Source: Pollutibacter soli | GTDB taxonomy: Bacteria > Bacteroidota > Bacteroidia > Chitinophagales > Chitinophagaceae | Length of the DNA stretch: 64,000 nucleotides | Assembly: GCA_029269725.1 (NCBI GenBank) | Contig: JARJHS010000007.1 | Coordinates: 299,393-363,392 of the forward strand | Direction of reading: 5' to 3' | Shown here: in pieces, positions 1 to 8,513 of the stretch | Numbering within the stretch: the first letter of the stretch is position 1 | Layout: each line of letters begins with the position of its first letter | Program-made: the position numbers and the translations under genes | The notes under the pieces: model-generated | The model's database searches: none | What the model saw: only the letters and a program-made list of their open reading frames with translations | What the model was told of the DNA's origin: nothing

Positions 1-2
1 CC

Positions 3-527
3 GGACATGGAGGAGATAACGTCGGCGCATTGGGAATTACATCGGGAAAACCGGAAAAGGAAATGACGCTCGTATTTGCAAAAATTCTTGAGACGCAATT
101 GAGAAAAGCAGGAATAAAAAATGTTTTCATGACCCGCAATACCGATACTTCTTTGTCGATGCCTGACAGGATTCTCGCGTTGAGGGCAGCTGATCCGGAT
201 TTCCTAATCAGCCTGCACTTAAATTCATCAGGAAGCGATACTGTTAGGGGAACCAGCAGTTATTACCGTTATATAGGTTTCAGGCCGTTGGCATCGGCTA
301 TCCATAACCGGATGCTCGAACTCAAACTCAATGATTTCGGTTGCACCGGAAGCTTTAATTTCGCTTTGAGCGGACCGACCGAATATCCCAACTGTCTTGT
401 TGAAATCGCTTTTATCAGTAACCGGGAAGATGAAAAAAAGATCCTGGATACTAAATTTCAGAAAGCAGTTGCGCAGAAGATACAAGCTGGTCTCCGTGAC
501 TGGTTAAAATCGATGAACAAAAATTAG
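3..527 (+). CDS. N-acetylmuramoyl-L-alanine amidase (Amidase_3), 5'-truncated by window edge
   Basis: The reading frame is open from the first complete codon, so the gene begins upstream of the window and the apparent TTG start at 30 is not real. Seen: GHGGDNVGA (first zinc histidine) at the edge, an EKE segment supplying the expected zinc glutamate, SLHLNSS (second zinc histidine) and VEIAFISN near the C-terminus (catalytic glutamate). These are the landmarks of the Amidase_3 family, zinc enzymes that cut the amide bond between muramic acid and the stem peptide in the periplasm. Any signal peptide lies outside the window. The next gene starts 2 bp downstream, so the two are probably co-transcribed. 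Confidence 0.9.
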   Translation, partial: GHGGDNVGALGITSGKPEKEMTLVFAKILETQLRKAGIKNVFMTRNTDTSLSMPDRILALRAADPDFLISLHLNSSGSDTVRGTSSYYRYIGFRPLASAIHNRMLELKLNDFGCTGSFNFALSGPTEYPNCLVEIAFISNREDEKKILDTKFQKAVAQKIQAGLRDWLKSMNKN

Positions 528-529
528 AT

Positions 530-952
530 ATGCAAAACCAAAACAATTCACGCCGACGCTTTATAAAACAGGCAGGATTGGCTACAGTAGCGGCCAATTT
601 AACTATTTTCGCGGGCACAAAAGCAGAACCCATGAGCGCAGAACAGCCATTTATTCACCACGTATATTTCTGGTTAAAAAATCCGGGCAGCAAAGAAGAC
701 TATCAGAAATTGCTTGAAGGACTAAAGAAGTTAAGCAAGGTCAAAACCATTCACCAACACTATATCGGCAAGCCCGCTGATACCAGGCGTGAAGTTATCG
801 ACAGCTCTTATTCTGTAAGCTGGTTGCTTTTTTTTAAAAATAAAGCCGACCAGGATTCTTATCAGACGGACCCTGTCCACCTGAAATTTGTCGAAGAATG
901 CAGCAATCTCTGGTCAAGAGTTGTTGTATATGATACAGTGGAAGCTGTTTAA
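530..952 (+). CDS. Dabb (stress-responsive alpha/beta barrel) protein with Tat-like signal
   Basis: 140 residues. The N-terminus SRRRFIKQAG followed by a hydrophobic stretch resembles a twin-arginine export signal, so the product is probably exported folded. The mature part (IHHVYFWLKN at residues 41-50, then a helix, then SVSWLLFFKN) matches the small Dabb ferredoxin-like barrel. Dabb proteins usually dimerise; substrates are generally unknown and I assign none. It starts 2 bp after the amidase stop, suggesting an operon, and ends 3 bp from the convergent DUF4406 gene. Confidence 0.75.
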   Translation: MQNQNNSRRRFIKQAGLATVAANLTIFAGTKAEPMSAEQPFIHHVYFWLKNPGSKEDYQKLLEGLKKLSKVKTIHQHYIGKPADTRREVIDSSYSVSWLLFFKNKADQDSYQTDPVHLKFVEECSNLWSRVVVYDTVEAV

Positions 953-955
953 TTT

Positions 956-1348
956 TCAGGCGTAAACCGCAACACGGGCATCTGGAATATCTTCAGTCTG
1001 CAGGAAAACAAATTTTCCATATTCCTGGCCCAGGCGGATCATTTGATCTGCTCCATGAGATGGTCCGCCGATCCTGATCACAGCATCGCATTTTTCAAGT
1101 AATCGCACGGCGACGGGGTGAAAAAGCTGGGTGAAAATATCATCGCCGGTCTGGATAGAGCCTGCTTCTCTGATTAGTGGTAGAGCAAGCCATTCTCCAA
1201 GGATAGGGAGATGTCCTTTTTCATAAATCCGAAGGGCCACTTTTTCCATCGCCAGTACATTTGTGGCGATTTTTTCAGGATCGTCGTTTGTACCTGACCT
1301 GTATGGTCCTGCAATCAGGATCATCAGGGGTTGATAAAGAAATTCCAT
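956..1348 (-). CDS. DUF4406-type protein (nucleoside deoxyribosyltransferase-like fold)
   Basis: 130 residues; ILIAGPYRSGT near the N-terminus is the hallmark opening of DUF4406 and related nucleoside 2-deoxyribosyltransferase-like proteins, and CDAVIRIGGPSHGAD later resembles the second nucleotide-binding loop. No reaction can be assigned from sequence alone. An internal ATG at residue 9 (MILIAGPYRSG) fits family members better than the upstream ATG, so the true start may be at 1324. It is divergent from the MFS exporter and convergent with the Dabb gene. Confidence 0.65.
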   Translation of the reverse strand: MEFLYQPLMILIAGPYRSGTNDDPEKIATNVLAMEKVALRIYEKGHLPILGEWLALPLIREAGSIQTGDDIFTQLFHPVAVRLLEKCDAVIRIGGPSHGADQMIRLGQEYGKFVFLQTEDIPDARVAVYA

Positions 1349-1550
1349 AGGATTATTGGTTTTGATAGGTGTAGATATTGATTAGAACGTGTATAAACAT
1401 TGTTTTATTTAAGTATTTTGACGAATTCCCGAAAATAAAGCTGGATTACCTTGGCTTATTAGCTAAAATTACAGGTCAGCAAAAAGTAATAATCGACTAT
1501 TGCTCACCAAAGCCAGTTCATCTCCAAAGCATCGTTTTAATATTTTCCTA

Positions 1551-2792
1551 ATGACGGTTTCTCGAAAGGCAGCACTTGGTTTTATTCTGATCACTGTTTT
1601 GATCGATGTAATCGGCTTCGGTTTAATCATACCTGTAGCACCTGGAATCATTAAAGAGCTGATCCATGGCGATACCAGCACGGCATCCGTATACGGGGGT
1701 TGGCTCACCCTGGCGTATGCTGCGATGCAATTTGTTTTTGCACCTGTTTTGGGAAATCTGAGCGATAAATACGGAAGAAGGCCGGTTTTGCTATTTTCTC
1801 TGTTTGGATTCGGGATGGACTATCTATTGTTGTATTTCGCTCCGAATATTGGGTGGTTATTTATAGGAAGGATACTGGCGGGTATCACAGGCGCAAGCTT
1901 TTCAACCGCAAGCGCTTATGTTGCCGATGTCAGTGAACCGGAAAAACGTGCGCAAAATTTTGGATTGATAGGAGCTGCGTTTGGATTAGGTTTTATTATT
2001 GGACCAGCACTGGGCGGATACCTCGGAAGTTTTGGGCACCGTGTTCCCTTTGCTGCTGCAGCAGTCCTCACCTTATTAAACTGGTTGTACGGATATTTTG
2101 TCCTTCCGGAATCATTGCCACCGGAAAAGCGCAGGCCATTTGAATGGAAGAGAGCAAACCCGGTAGGTTCTTTGGTTCAACTCAGAAAATATCCTGCCGT
2201 AGCAGGATTGATTATTTCTTTAACGCTGGTGTATATCGCTGTACATGCAGTGCAAAGTAACTGGAGCTTCTATACCATTCAGAAATTCAACTGGAATGAA
2301 CGGATGATCGGTAATTCTCTCGCATTTATAGGCTTGCTAATAGCCCTTGTACAGGGGCTTTTTATCCGGGCGATTATTCCCAAGCTGGGCCAGGCGAGGA
2401 GTATGTATACTGGCTTATTGTTGTACAGCGCCGGCATGTTGCTGTTTGCATTTGCATCAGCTACCTGGATGATGTTTGCTTTCTCCGTCGTCTATTGCCT
2501 CGGCGGTATTGCTGGTCCGGCTATCCAGGGCATCATATCCACTCATGTGCCTGCAAATGAACAGGGGGAATTGCAGGGTGCGTTAACCAGTCTGATGAGT
2601 GCCACTTCAATCATTGGCCCGCCCATTATGACAAGTCTTTTTTATTTCTTTTCGAAACCCGATGCCCCGGTTTATTTTCCAGGTGCTCCGTTTGCCTTAG
2701 GTGCGCTTCTTTTCCTGCTTAGTGCGGTATTCAGTTATTCAAGTCTGCACAAAGAATCAGGCACAGGAGATACAGCAATTAAAGGATCATAA
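1551..2792 (+). CDS. MFS exporter, TetA-like (TCR/Tet family)
   Basis: Starting at the ATG at 1551 ([10 protein letters not shown]) gives a 413-residue, 12-TM protein; an upstream TTG at 1500 would add 17 hydrophilic residues and looks unlikely. Seen: the MFS motif [11 protein letters not shown] in the loop after TM2, and [12 protein letters not shown] resembling antiporter motif C in TM5, which together point to the drug:H+ antiporters related to TetA. The substrate cannot be predicted; resistance should not be assumed. No Shine-Dalgarno sequence is evident. Downstream there is no obvious hairpin before the promoter of the RRM gene. Confidence 0.8.
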   Translation: MTVSRKAALGFILITVLIDVIGFGLIIPVAPGIIKELIHGDTSTASVYGGWLTLAYAAMQFVFAPVLGNLSDKYGRRPVLLFSLFGFGMDYLLLYFAPNIGWLFIGRILAGITGASFSTASAYVADVSEPEKRAQNFGLIGAAFGLGFIIGPALGGYLGSFGHRVPFAAAAVLTLLNWLYGYFVLPESLPPEKRRPFEWKRANPVGSLVQLRKYPAVAGLIISLTLVYIAVHAVQSNWSFYTIQKFNWNERMIGNSLAFIGLLIALVQGLFIRAIIPKLGQARSMYTGLLLYSAGMLLFAFASATWMMFAFSVVYCLGGIAGPAIQGIISTHVPANEQGELQGALTSLMSATSIIGPPIMTSLFYFFSKPDAPVYFPGAPFALGALLFLLSAVFSYSSLHKESGTGDTAIKGS

Positions 2793-2811
2793 CAATAAAT
2801 TAAATAATAAA

Positions 2812-2843
2812 TTGGATGTTATCGACTTAATCGGTTACCTTTG
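2812..2843 (+). promoter_or_regulatory. Bacteroidota-type promoter for the RRM gene
   Basis: TTG at 2812-2814 and TACCTTTG at 2836-2843, with 21 bases between, match the TTG/TAnnTTTG consensus of the primary sigma factor in this phylum. Transcription would start near 2850, leaving a 5' leader of about 125 nt before the start codon at 2976. Confidence 0.6.
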
Positions 2844-2975
2844 CTATGTTAATTTGAGTTGAGTACAGTAAACAGTAAGTGAACGATTTATTCTGCTACG
2901 CATAGCTGCTAATAGTTAGTCTTCGTTACGCCTGTGTTTTTCTCAAGGTTTTATTTTTAAATATCAATTTTACAC

Positions 2976-3296
2976 ATGAACATTTATGTTTCAAATCTGA
3001 GCTTTAACGTTCAGGATGAAGACTTAAGAGAATTTTTTGCTGAGTACGGAGATGTATCTTCAGCTAAAGTAATTATGGACAAATTCACTAACCGTAGCCG
3101 CGGTTTCGGATTTGTTGAAATGTCAGATAACGCAGCTGCTCAGAAAGCAATCCAGGAACTGGATGGTGCTACTGTTGAAGGTCGTGCTATCAAAGTTAGC
3201 GAAGCTAAACCACGCGAAGAAAGAAGCAATAACAACAGCTTCGGTGGTGGCGGCGGTAACAGGCGTTCATTTTCTGGTGGAAACAGCCGTTATTAA
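2976..3296 (+). CDS. RNA-binding protein with one RRM domain and Gly-rich tail
   Basis: 106 residues. RNP2 (IYVSNLSF, residues 3-10) and RNP1 (RGFGFVEM, residues 42-49) are both intact, so the RRM fills residues 1-78. The tail (residues 85-106) is rich in Gly, Asn, Ser and Arg, like the disordered tails of the small RRM proteins common in Bacteroidota that bind single-stranded RNA and affect post-transcriptional control. It is a monocistronic unit: its own promoter, a long leader and a strong terminator are all visible. Target RNAs are unknown. Confidence 0.9.
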   Translation: MNIYVSNLSFNVQDEDLREFFAEYGDVSSAKVIMDKFTNRSRGFGFVEMSDNAAAQKAIQELDGATVEGRAIKVSEAKPREERSNNNSFGGGGGNRRSFSGGNSRY

Positions 3297-3326
3297 TCAG
3301 AACCTTAATCGAATCTTCATAAAGGA

Positions 3327-3352
3327 CCCTTCCTGTCAGGAAGGGTTTTTTT
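3327..3352 (+). terminator. Rho-independent terminator of the RRM gene
   Basis: Perfect 8-bp stem (CCCTTCCT / AGGAAGGG) with a 3-nt loop, followed by seven T residues. Confidence 0.9.
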
Positions 3353-3431
3353 ATTCATTAACATCCTTTTCTCGAATTCGTAAATTCCGGATTGGATATT
3401 GTCCGAATTTTGTAATCTAAATTTCTTGTAC

Positions 3432-3782
3432 ATGTCTGAGTTGATTTCTGAATTCAATAGCTATCGTGAGAAAATGAATAAAGTGATTTTGGGAAAAGAT
3501 AACCTGGTATTGAAACGTCTCTGGAATCTGGATACAAACACTTATGAAGATGGCGCACTGGATAAGAAGACAAAGGAAATGCTCGGACTGGTAGCGAGCA
3601 TGGTACTCAGATGCGATGATTGCATCAGATATCACCTGGGGAAGTGCCACGAACTGAACGTTTCTACCGATGAGCTGTATGAAGTATTTGCAGTCGCGAA
3701 TATTGTCGGTGGAACAATCGTCATTCCACATACACGCCGCGCGGCTGAATATTGGGAAGAACTCGAAAACAGCAACCGGTAA
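3432..3782 (+). CDS. AhpD-like carboxymuconolactone decarboxylase family protein
   Basis: 116 residues from the ATG at 3432; a TTG-type upstream extension to 3399 adds nothing family-like. The motif RCDDCIRYHL carries the CxxC and downstream histidine of the AhpD redox site, so the protein is more likely a thiol peroxidase or reductase partner than a true decarboxylase. The all-helical pattern and length fit the family. It lies 50 bp upstream of korB on the same strand and could share its transcript; a redox helper next to an oxygen-sensitive iron-sulfur enzyme would make sense but is inference. Confidence 0.8.
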   Translation: MSELISEFNSYREKMNKVILGKDNLVLKRLWNLDTNTYEDGALDKKTKEMLGLVASMVLRCDDCIRYHLGKCHELNVSTDELYEVFAVANIVGGTIVIPHTRRAAEYWEELENSNR

Positions 3783-3832
3783 GGAACATTGAAGAATTAG
3801 GTTTAAATTTATTGTTTATCAGCGATTAGTTT

Positions 3833-4864
3833 ATGACGCAACAACCTACATTACCCGCACTTACTCCTAAAGATTTTCAGACAGACCAGGAAGTGCGCTG
3901 GTGCCCCGGCTGTGGAGACTATTCCATTCTTGCACAGGTCCAGAAAATAATGCCTGGATTAGGAATACCAAGGGAAAATATTGTAATCATTTCAGGTATT
4001 GGATGTTCCAGCAGGTTCCCATACTATATGGAGACTTATGGTATGCATTCCATACATGGTCGCGCTACAGCTATTGCCAGCGGATTGAAAGCAACTCGTC
4101 CTGAATTAAGTGTATGGATCGTTACGGGAGATGGTGATGGGTTGAGTATTGGCGGTAACCATACTATTCATTTGTTGCGGAGAAATTTTGATGTGAATAT
4201 GATGTTGTTCAATAACCAGATTTATGGTTTGACAAAAGGGCAATACTCCCCGACATCTGAAGAAAATAAAGTTACCAAATCAACTCCCTTCGGAAGTATA
4301 GATCATCCATTTAACCCCTTAGCGCTTGCAATGGGAGCAGATGCTACTTTTATTGCGCGTTCAATGGATCGCGATCCTAAACATCTGCAGGAATCATTAT
4401 TGCGCAGCTACAAACACAGAGGCGCTTCATTTCTTGAGATTTACCAGAACTGCAATATTTTTAACGACGGTGCTTTTGAAATTTTTACTGAAAAAGGAAG
4501 CAAGCCCGAAGAAACATTATTCCTCGAACAAGGCAAACCGTTGATATTCGGCGCGGCGAAAGATAAGGGAATAAAACTTGATGGATTTCATCCCGTTGTT
4601 GTTCAACTAGGCGATAGCGTTAGTGCCGATGATTTATGGATACATGATGAAAATGACTTTTATAAAGCCCAGATATTAGTTCGTATTTTTGATGATCCAC
4701 GTAAAGATCAGCACCTCCCCAGGCCATTCGGTGTATTCTATGAAACCGATCGCCCCTGCTACGAAGATGTAATGTCGGCTCAGATCCAGGAAGTAATCTC
4801 AAAAAAAGGAAAGGGAGATCTGGATAAGCTGCTTAGAGGGAATGAGGTCTGGACGATTCAATAA
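3833..4864 (+). CDS. korB: 2-oxoacid:ferredoxin oxidoreductase, beta subunit
   Basis: 343 residues. WCPGCGDY (residues 23-30) and CSSRFPYY (residues 58-65) carry cluster-ligand cysteines, and GDGDGLSIGGNH (residues 99-110) is the thiamine-diphosphate/Mg binding motif. The family oxidatively decarboxylates 2-oxoglutarate or related 2-oxoacids to acyl-CoA with ferredoxin as acceptor, in the cytoplasm, or runs in reverse. The substrate cannot be fixed from sequence. Its partner alpha subunit is the minus-strand gene at 60234-62078, unusually far away. Length and motifs show no damage. Confidence 0.92.
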   Translation: MTQQPTLPALTPKDFQTDQEVRWCPGCGDYSILAQVQKIMPGLGIPRENIVIISGIGCSSRFPYYMETYGMHSIHGRATAIASGLKATRPELSVWIVTGDGDGLSIGGNHTIHLLRRNFDVNMMLFNNQIYGLTKGQYSPTSEENKVTKSTPFGSIDHPFNPLALAMGADATFIARSMDRDPKHLQESLLRSYKHRGASFLEIYQNCNIFNDGAFEIFTEKGSKPEETLFLEQGKPLIFGAAKDKGIKLDGFHPVVVQLGDSVSADDLWIHDENDFYKAQILVRIFDDPRKDQHLPRPFGVFYETDRPCYEDVMSAQIQEVISKKGKGDLDKLLRGNEVWTIQ

Positions 4865-4865
4865 A

Positions 4866-4900
4866 GTTTAACGTTGAACGTAGAACGTATAACGTAAAAA
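4866..4900. repeat. AACGT-unit array, copy 1
   Basis: Four AACGT cores spaced 7-8 bases apart, immediately downstream of korB. Arrays of the same unit occur at about 5047, 11721 and 11868. Confidence 0.7.
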
Positions 4901-5046
4901 CCTGACGATGTAAGTTACCAAACTAAACAAACCAGTAATATCTGGTAGAAAGTGGCTTATTCAAAAAACGCACTTTAAATTTTTTTTCATTTTCCGGATT
5001 TTCATTATCGATTTTATCATTTACGAATTATCTAATTCAATCAAGA

Positions 5047-5087
5047 GCGTACGTTCAACGCTCTATGTTTAACGTACAACGTAAAAA
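5047..5087. repeat. AACGT-unit array, copy 2
   Basis: ACGTTCAACG, then AACGTACAACGTA; together with the array at 4866 it brackets about 150 bp of A/T-rich DNA with no open frame of note. Confidence 0.6.
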
Positions 5088-5114
5088 AGGAAGCCAGCGA
5101 TGGAAATCGCCGGC
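5083..5114 (-). terminator. Minus-strand intrinsic terminator ending the candidate RNA
   Basis: Read on the minus strand: 9-bp stem GCCGGCGAT / ATCGCTGGC (one G-U pair) with a TTCC loop, then TTCC and six T residues. Confidence 0.75.
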
Positions 5115-5215
5115 CTGTGCTTACCTCTGAAACCACAAAAAGAAAAAGTTGAAACGCACAATTTCGCGTAGGCATAACCGTATGCCTGCCGGCCCCTGCT
5201 CAGAGTCATTGGCGT
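5083..5215 (-). ncRNA. Candidate structured RNA with its own terminator, family not recognised
   Basis: Reading the minus strand from about 5215 down, there is a 7-bp hairpin (AGGCATA/TATGCCT, 5170-5187), a GCACA/TGTGC pairing (5156-5160 with 5116-5120), a GCCGGC/GCCGGC pairing (5188-5193 with 5109-5114), and an alternative CTCTGA/TCAGAG pairing (5200-5205 with 5125-5130) that crosses the other two. It ends in an intrinsic terminator. No coding frame fits and there is no downstream minus-strand gene, so a free-standing RNA is likelier than a riboswitch. A 6S-type RNA is one possibility by size; I do not recognise tmRNA, RNase P or SRP signatures. Confidence 0.5.
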
Positions 5216-5556
5216 ATATAAAAATGTTACCTCAGTATAGAAATGAGTTTAATTGTTTAGGTTGAAATAAAAAATTGAAACTTTAGTGGGAATCAAGAGA
5301 ATTGGACTGACGGAGGGAAATTGGATGGTTTTCAGGTTGAATCAGGCGTTTTGTAAGCCTTTATCGTAGGTGATGGTAAAAGTAGTAACACAATTTTATA
5401 TTTCAAAGTATTTTCTGAAAGAAAAAATACGAATGGGACAATTAGTTAATCTACGCGTTTTAATAATTTGATTTTCAGGAATTCATCAGAACAAAATTTC
5501 TGCTTAATCGTAATAGTTTTTTTTATTTAAGTTAAAAATCGCCATTTTACCGGCCT
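5216..5556. other. A/T-rich intergenic stretch before the Sua5-type gene
   Basis: No open frame, hairpin or clear TAnnTTTG box on the plus strand was found here. The part nearest 5216 would hold the promoter of the minus-strand candidate RNA, but I see no good match to the consensus. Confidence 0.4.
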
Positions 5557-6165
5557 ATGCTCATCAAAATTTATCCTGATCATCCTCAAAAAAGACAGAT
5601 CGCTAAAATTGCAAAATGTTTGAAAGAGGGTGGCGTTATTATTTATCCAACGGACACCGTTTATGGTTTCGGTTGCGATATCTATAATCAAAAAGCAGTT
5701 GAGAGGATTTGTCGTATCAAAAACATCGAACCTGTTAAAGCACAATTGTCTTTTGTATGCGACAACCTTAGTCACCTGAGCAAATATGCAAGAAGTATTT
5801 CAACACCTTACTATCGCATATTAAAAAGTCATATACCTGGGCCATTCACATTTGTATTACCTGCGAGTAAAGAGGTGCCGAAAATATTAAAAAGTAAAAA
5901 AAATACTATTGGTTTGCGTGTTCCGGACCATCCGATTGCGATTGCAATTATACATGAGTTAGGTAACCCTATCCTGAGTTCCTCATTGCCTGGTGAAATG
6001 GTGGAAGAATTTACGGACCCTGAAAGTATTGACGACAAATTCGGAAAGCTGGTGGACCTGGTAGTCGATGGAGGAATTGGCGGCATGCACTATTCCACGA
6101 TAATAGATCTGACCGGAGATGAGCCTGCAGTATTAAGACAGGGCGCTGGAGAATTTGTTCAATAA
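5557..6165 (+). CDS. Sua5/YciO/YrdC-type L-threonylcarbamoyladenylate synthase homologue
   Basis: 202 residues, close to the usual size of a single YrdC domain. GGVIIYPTDTVYGFGCDI (residues 25-42) is the family's core ATP/threonine-binding segment, and GLRVPDHP and ILSSSLP follow in the expected order. True TsaC/Sua5 proteins make the threonylcarbamoyl-AMP used for t6A in tRNA; YciO paralogues have the same fold and a less certain role. The charged KxR region here (RIKNIEPVKAQLSF) looks more YciO-like, so the tRNA role is probable but not sure. Confidence 0.82.
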   Translation: MLIKIYPDHPQKRQIAKIAKCLKEGGVIIYPTDTVYGFGCDIYNQKAVERICRIKNIEPVKAQLSFVCDNLSHLSKYARSISTPYYRILKSHIPGPFTFVLPASKEVPKILKSKKNTIGLRVPDHPIAIAIIHELGNPILSSSLPGEMVEEFTDPESIDDKFGKLVDLVVDGGIGGMHYSTIIDLTGDEPAVLRQGAGEFVQ

Positions 6166-6168
6166 AAA

Positions 6169-6196
6169 ACTCCGGAGCAATTACCTCCGGAGTTTT
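6169..6196. terminator. Bidirectional terminator between convergent genes
   Basis: Perfect 9-bp stem ACTCCGGAG / CTCCGGAGT with a 7-nt loop, an A-run on the left and a T-run on the right, so it can stop transcripts from both sides. Confidence 0.85.
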
Positions 6197-6213
6197 CAGA
6201 GAATTTACCATAC

Positions 6214-6525
6214 TTAGCGTCTGTCCCAGTCGTTGCGTTTTTGTTTGTAGATATTGCGATTCATTGCTCTCCAATCGCGTTCAATTCTTTTTCGTTCAGC
6301 ATTGCTGATATAACCATCGTTACATTTTGCACGACGAATCTTTTTTTGAAGTCGACGCTTCTGATAGGAATCATTGCGTGAATCATGTCTGTTGTATTTT
6401 CCCTGGTTATAACCATATCTTTCTCTTTCATATGCGTTTTCTCTGTAACCAGGCTTTTGCGCGTAAACTGCAGACAAAGAAAGTGAAAGCGCAAGCATAA
6501 GGGCAAATGCAATTTTAGTTTTCAT
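6214..6525 (-). CDS. Secreted, very basic small protein of unknown function
   Basis: From the ATG at 6525 the product is 103 residues with a clear signal peptide (MKTKIAFALMLALSLS, ending AVYAQ). The mature part is rich in Arg, Lys, Tyr and Asn, with no recognisable domain; a helical C-terminal half (AERKRIERDWRAMNRNIY) is predicted by eye. Small secreted basic proteins of this type are frequent in Chitinophagaceae without known roles. An upstream extension to 6645 would place 40 residues before the signal peptide and is rejected. Confidence 0.7.
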   Translation of the reverse strand: MKTKIAFALMLALSLSLSAVYAQKPGYRENAYERERYGYNQGKYNRHDSRNDSYQKRRLQKKIRRAKCNDGYISNAERKRIERDWRAMNRNIYKQKRNDWDRR

Positions 6526-6619
6526 TGCAGGAAATTTTAAATTGAAAAATCTGTCATACAGTATTAAGACCTTAGACAGATTCCGCAGTTTAATGCCTGG
6601 GGAAGCTTTAGCATTTCTT

Positions 6620-7219
6620 TCAGAATTCCAGTTCCGGAAGGTCAACGCAGGAGCGAAAAGTTTTACGGTGAAGAGGACTGAGGCCGTTTTCGGCTATAGC
6701 TGACCGGTGTGCGGCAGTTGCATAGCCTTTGTTTTCATTCCATCGATAATGAGGATATAAATGATGTTTGTCATTCATAAAATCATCCCGGAAAGTTTTG
6801 GCAAGAATACTGGCCGCGGCAATTGATGCATATATGCCATCGCCTTTGATGATCGTTTTGTGTGGGAGGTGTTGATAGCGAATAAAATGTTTACCGTCGA
6901 TCAGGAGCAGTTCCGGTCTCAACATCAATTGATCGAGGGCTAGGTGCATCGCTTTATAGGAAGCCTGGAAAATATTTATACGGTCAATCTCCTCATGATC
7001 TACCTGACCCACCGCCCAGGCAATTGCTTTTTCAAGGATGATATCCCGCAATTCGTACCTGTCTTTTTCTGTAAGCTGTTTAGAGTCATTTAACGTGCGG
7101 TTCCTGAATTTTTTTGGAAGAATGACTGCTGCGGCAAACACGGGACCTGCGAGACATCCCCGCCCGGCTTCATCACAACCGGCTTCAATAAGTGTGTCCT
7201 GGAAAAAAGCTTTTAGCAT
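6620..7219 (-). CDS. rnhB: Ribonuclease HII
   Basis: 199 residues from the ATG at 7219 (MLKAFFQDTL). AGCDEAGRGCLAGPV (residues 13-27) holds the first Asp-Glu pair of the active site; LLIDGK and DGIYASIAAASILAK supply the further acidic residues and helix. RNase HII cuts at ribonucleotides embedded in DNA and in RNA-DNA hybrids. The length matches the family. The gene is divergent from heme A synthase, with 75 bp between start codons. Confidence 0.95.
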   Translation of the reverse strand: MLKAFFQDTLIEAGCDEAGRGCLAGPVFAAAVILPKKFRNRTLNDSKQLTEKDRYELRDIILEKAIAWAVGQVDHEEIDRINIFQASYKAMHLALDQLMLRPELLLIDGKHFIRYQHLPHKTIIKGDGIYASIAAASILAKTFRDDFMNDKHHLYPHYRWNENKGYATAAHRSAIAENGLSPLHRKTFRSCVDLPELEF

Positions 7220-7277
7220 GGTGTTGTCGTACAGATAAAAATCAGTTTCAAATATACGGTAAGCGAACAGCCTGCAA

Positions 7278-7285
7278 TACATTTG
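7278..7285 (+). promoter_or_regulatory. Possible -7 box (TACATTTG) of the heme A synthase gene
   Basis: Exact TAnnTTTG match in the short divergent intergenic region, 10 bp upstream of the ATG at 7295. No good TTG partner is seen at the expected spacing. If used, the leader would be only about 5 nt. Confidence 0.4.
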
Positions 7286-7294
7286 CATTCGCAT

Positions 7295-8344
7295 ATGAAT
7301 AAAATTTCAGAACGTTCAGATAGGGCTGTGGGAATTTGGTTAATAACAGGGGTTGTGATGATTATGATCCAGGTTGCGCTGGGAGGAATTACCCGCCTTA
7401 CCGGATCCGGATTATCGATCACAGAATGGAAACCCATACTCGGCGCATTTCCGCCTATGAACGATGCCGCCTGGCAATCTGCTTTTGAAAAATACAAAGA
7501 GATCGGCCAGTTTAAACATATCAATTTTGATTTTACTTTATCCGATTTCAAATTCATCTATTTCTGGGAATGGCTGCATCGTCTCTGGGGAAGAATCATC
7601 GGGATTGTTTTTCTCATTCCATTTATCTATTTCGTTGCCAGAAAGATGATTACACAGAAAATGATCATTCCAATGATCATTTTATTTCTCCTCGGTGGGT
7701 TGCAGGCTGCTATCGGATGGATAATGGTGATGAGCGGATTGAACAATGATGATGTTTCGGTTGACCATATCCGTTTGACAGTGCATTTTATCGCCGCCTT
7801 GATTCTTTTGGTCTACACGTGGTGGCTGGCCCTTCGTTACCTTGTGCCATCTCAGCAACAGCAATCGTTGCGTGCAGTAAAAAAATTCAACAGTTATTTA
7901 CTTATTGTCCTCACGCTCCAGCTCATCTATGGCGCATTGATGGCCGGTCTTAAAGCGGGCAATACCGCACCTACCTGGCCGGATATAAATGGATTTTTCT
8001 GGCCGGCAGGCATGGAAAAATACCATGGACTTTCAAACCTTACGCATAATCCCTTAATGGTGCAGTTTATCCACCGGATGCTGGCCTATATTCTTTTTAT
8101 TTCTGTGATTGCGTGGTATTGGTTTGTTGGTAAAACGAAGACAACCGGTCAGTTAAACAGCATAAAAATTTATCCTTTGATTTTCGTTGTTGTTCAACTG
8201 TTGCTTGGTATCGGCACTGTTCTTCATTCCCCCGTACAAAAAGAACTTTTGTGGTGGGGCGTTGCCCATCAGTTTGTTGCCATGCTATTATTGCTTTCCA
8301 TCACCTGGGTTCAATACCTGTCTATCCCAAGGCTGAAACGCTGA
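7295..8344 (+). CDS. ctaA: Heme A synthase (COX15/CtaA)
   Basis: 349 residues with about eight membrane spans. GGITRLTGSGLSITEWKP (residues 30-47) is the family signature, and the four haem-ligating histidines are present: H95 (WEWLHRLWGR), H164 (LTVHF), H260 (QFIHRML) and H325 (VAHQF). The enzyme oxidises haem O to haem A for aa3-type cytochrome oxidase in the inner membrane, so the organism is expected to respire oxygen. No other oxidase gene is in the window. The upstream TTG at 7283 is not needed; ATG 7295 begins MNKISERSDR. Confidence 0.93.
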   Translation: MNKISERSDRAVGIWLITGVVMIMIQVALGGITRLTGSGLSITEWKPILGAFPPMNDAAWQSAFEKYKEIGQFKHINFDFTLSDFKFIYFWEWLHRLWGRIIGIVFLIPFIYFVARKMITQKMIIPMIILFLLGGLQAAIGWIMVMSGLNNDDVSVDHIRLTVHFIAALILLVYTWWLALRYLVPSQQQQSLRAVKKFNSYLLIVLTLQLIYGALMAGLKAGNTAPTWPDINGFFWPAGMEKYHGLSNLTHNPLMVQFIHRMLAYILFISVIAWYWFVGKTKTTGQLNSIKIYPLIFVVVQLLLGIGTVLHSPVQKELLWWGVAHQFVAMLLLLSITWVQYLSIPRLKR

Positions 8345-8513
8345 TTATTCTTCACTTTATTTTAACCCTTCGGGAACCCGCTACCAGCGTGGTACTGACC
8401 ATCTTTCAACCTGGCCAGAGGGGATCTGTACGCCTTAAAGAAAAGGGTACTACCCGGCAGCAGATATTATTGCTATATTGTCTGCGTTTATACCCTGTAG
8501 CTAAGATTGAATT

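Noticed and set aside
3112..3420. 102-residue plus-strand frame overlapping the RRM gene
   Set aside because: It lies in another frame of the RRM gene and continues through its terminator; no domain or start signal.
5083..5215. tmRNA, RNase P RNA or SRP RNA
   Set aside because: Signature sequences of these RNAs (such as the GGAAG-type SRP loop or the conserved RNase P core) are absent.
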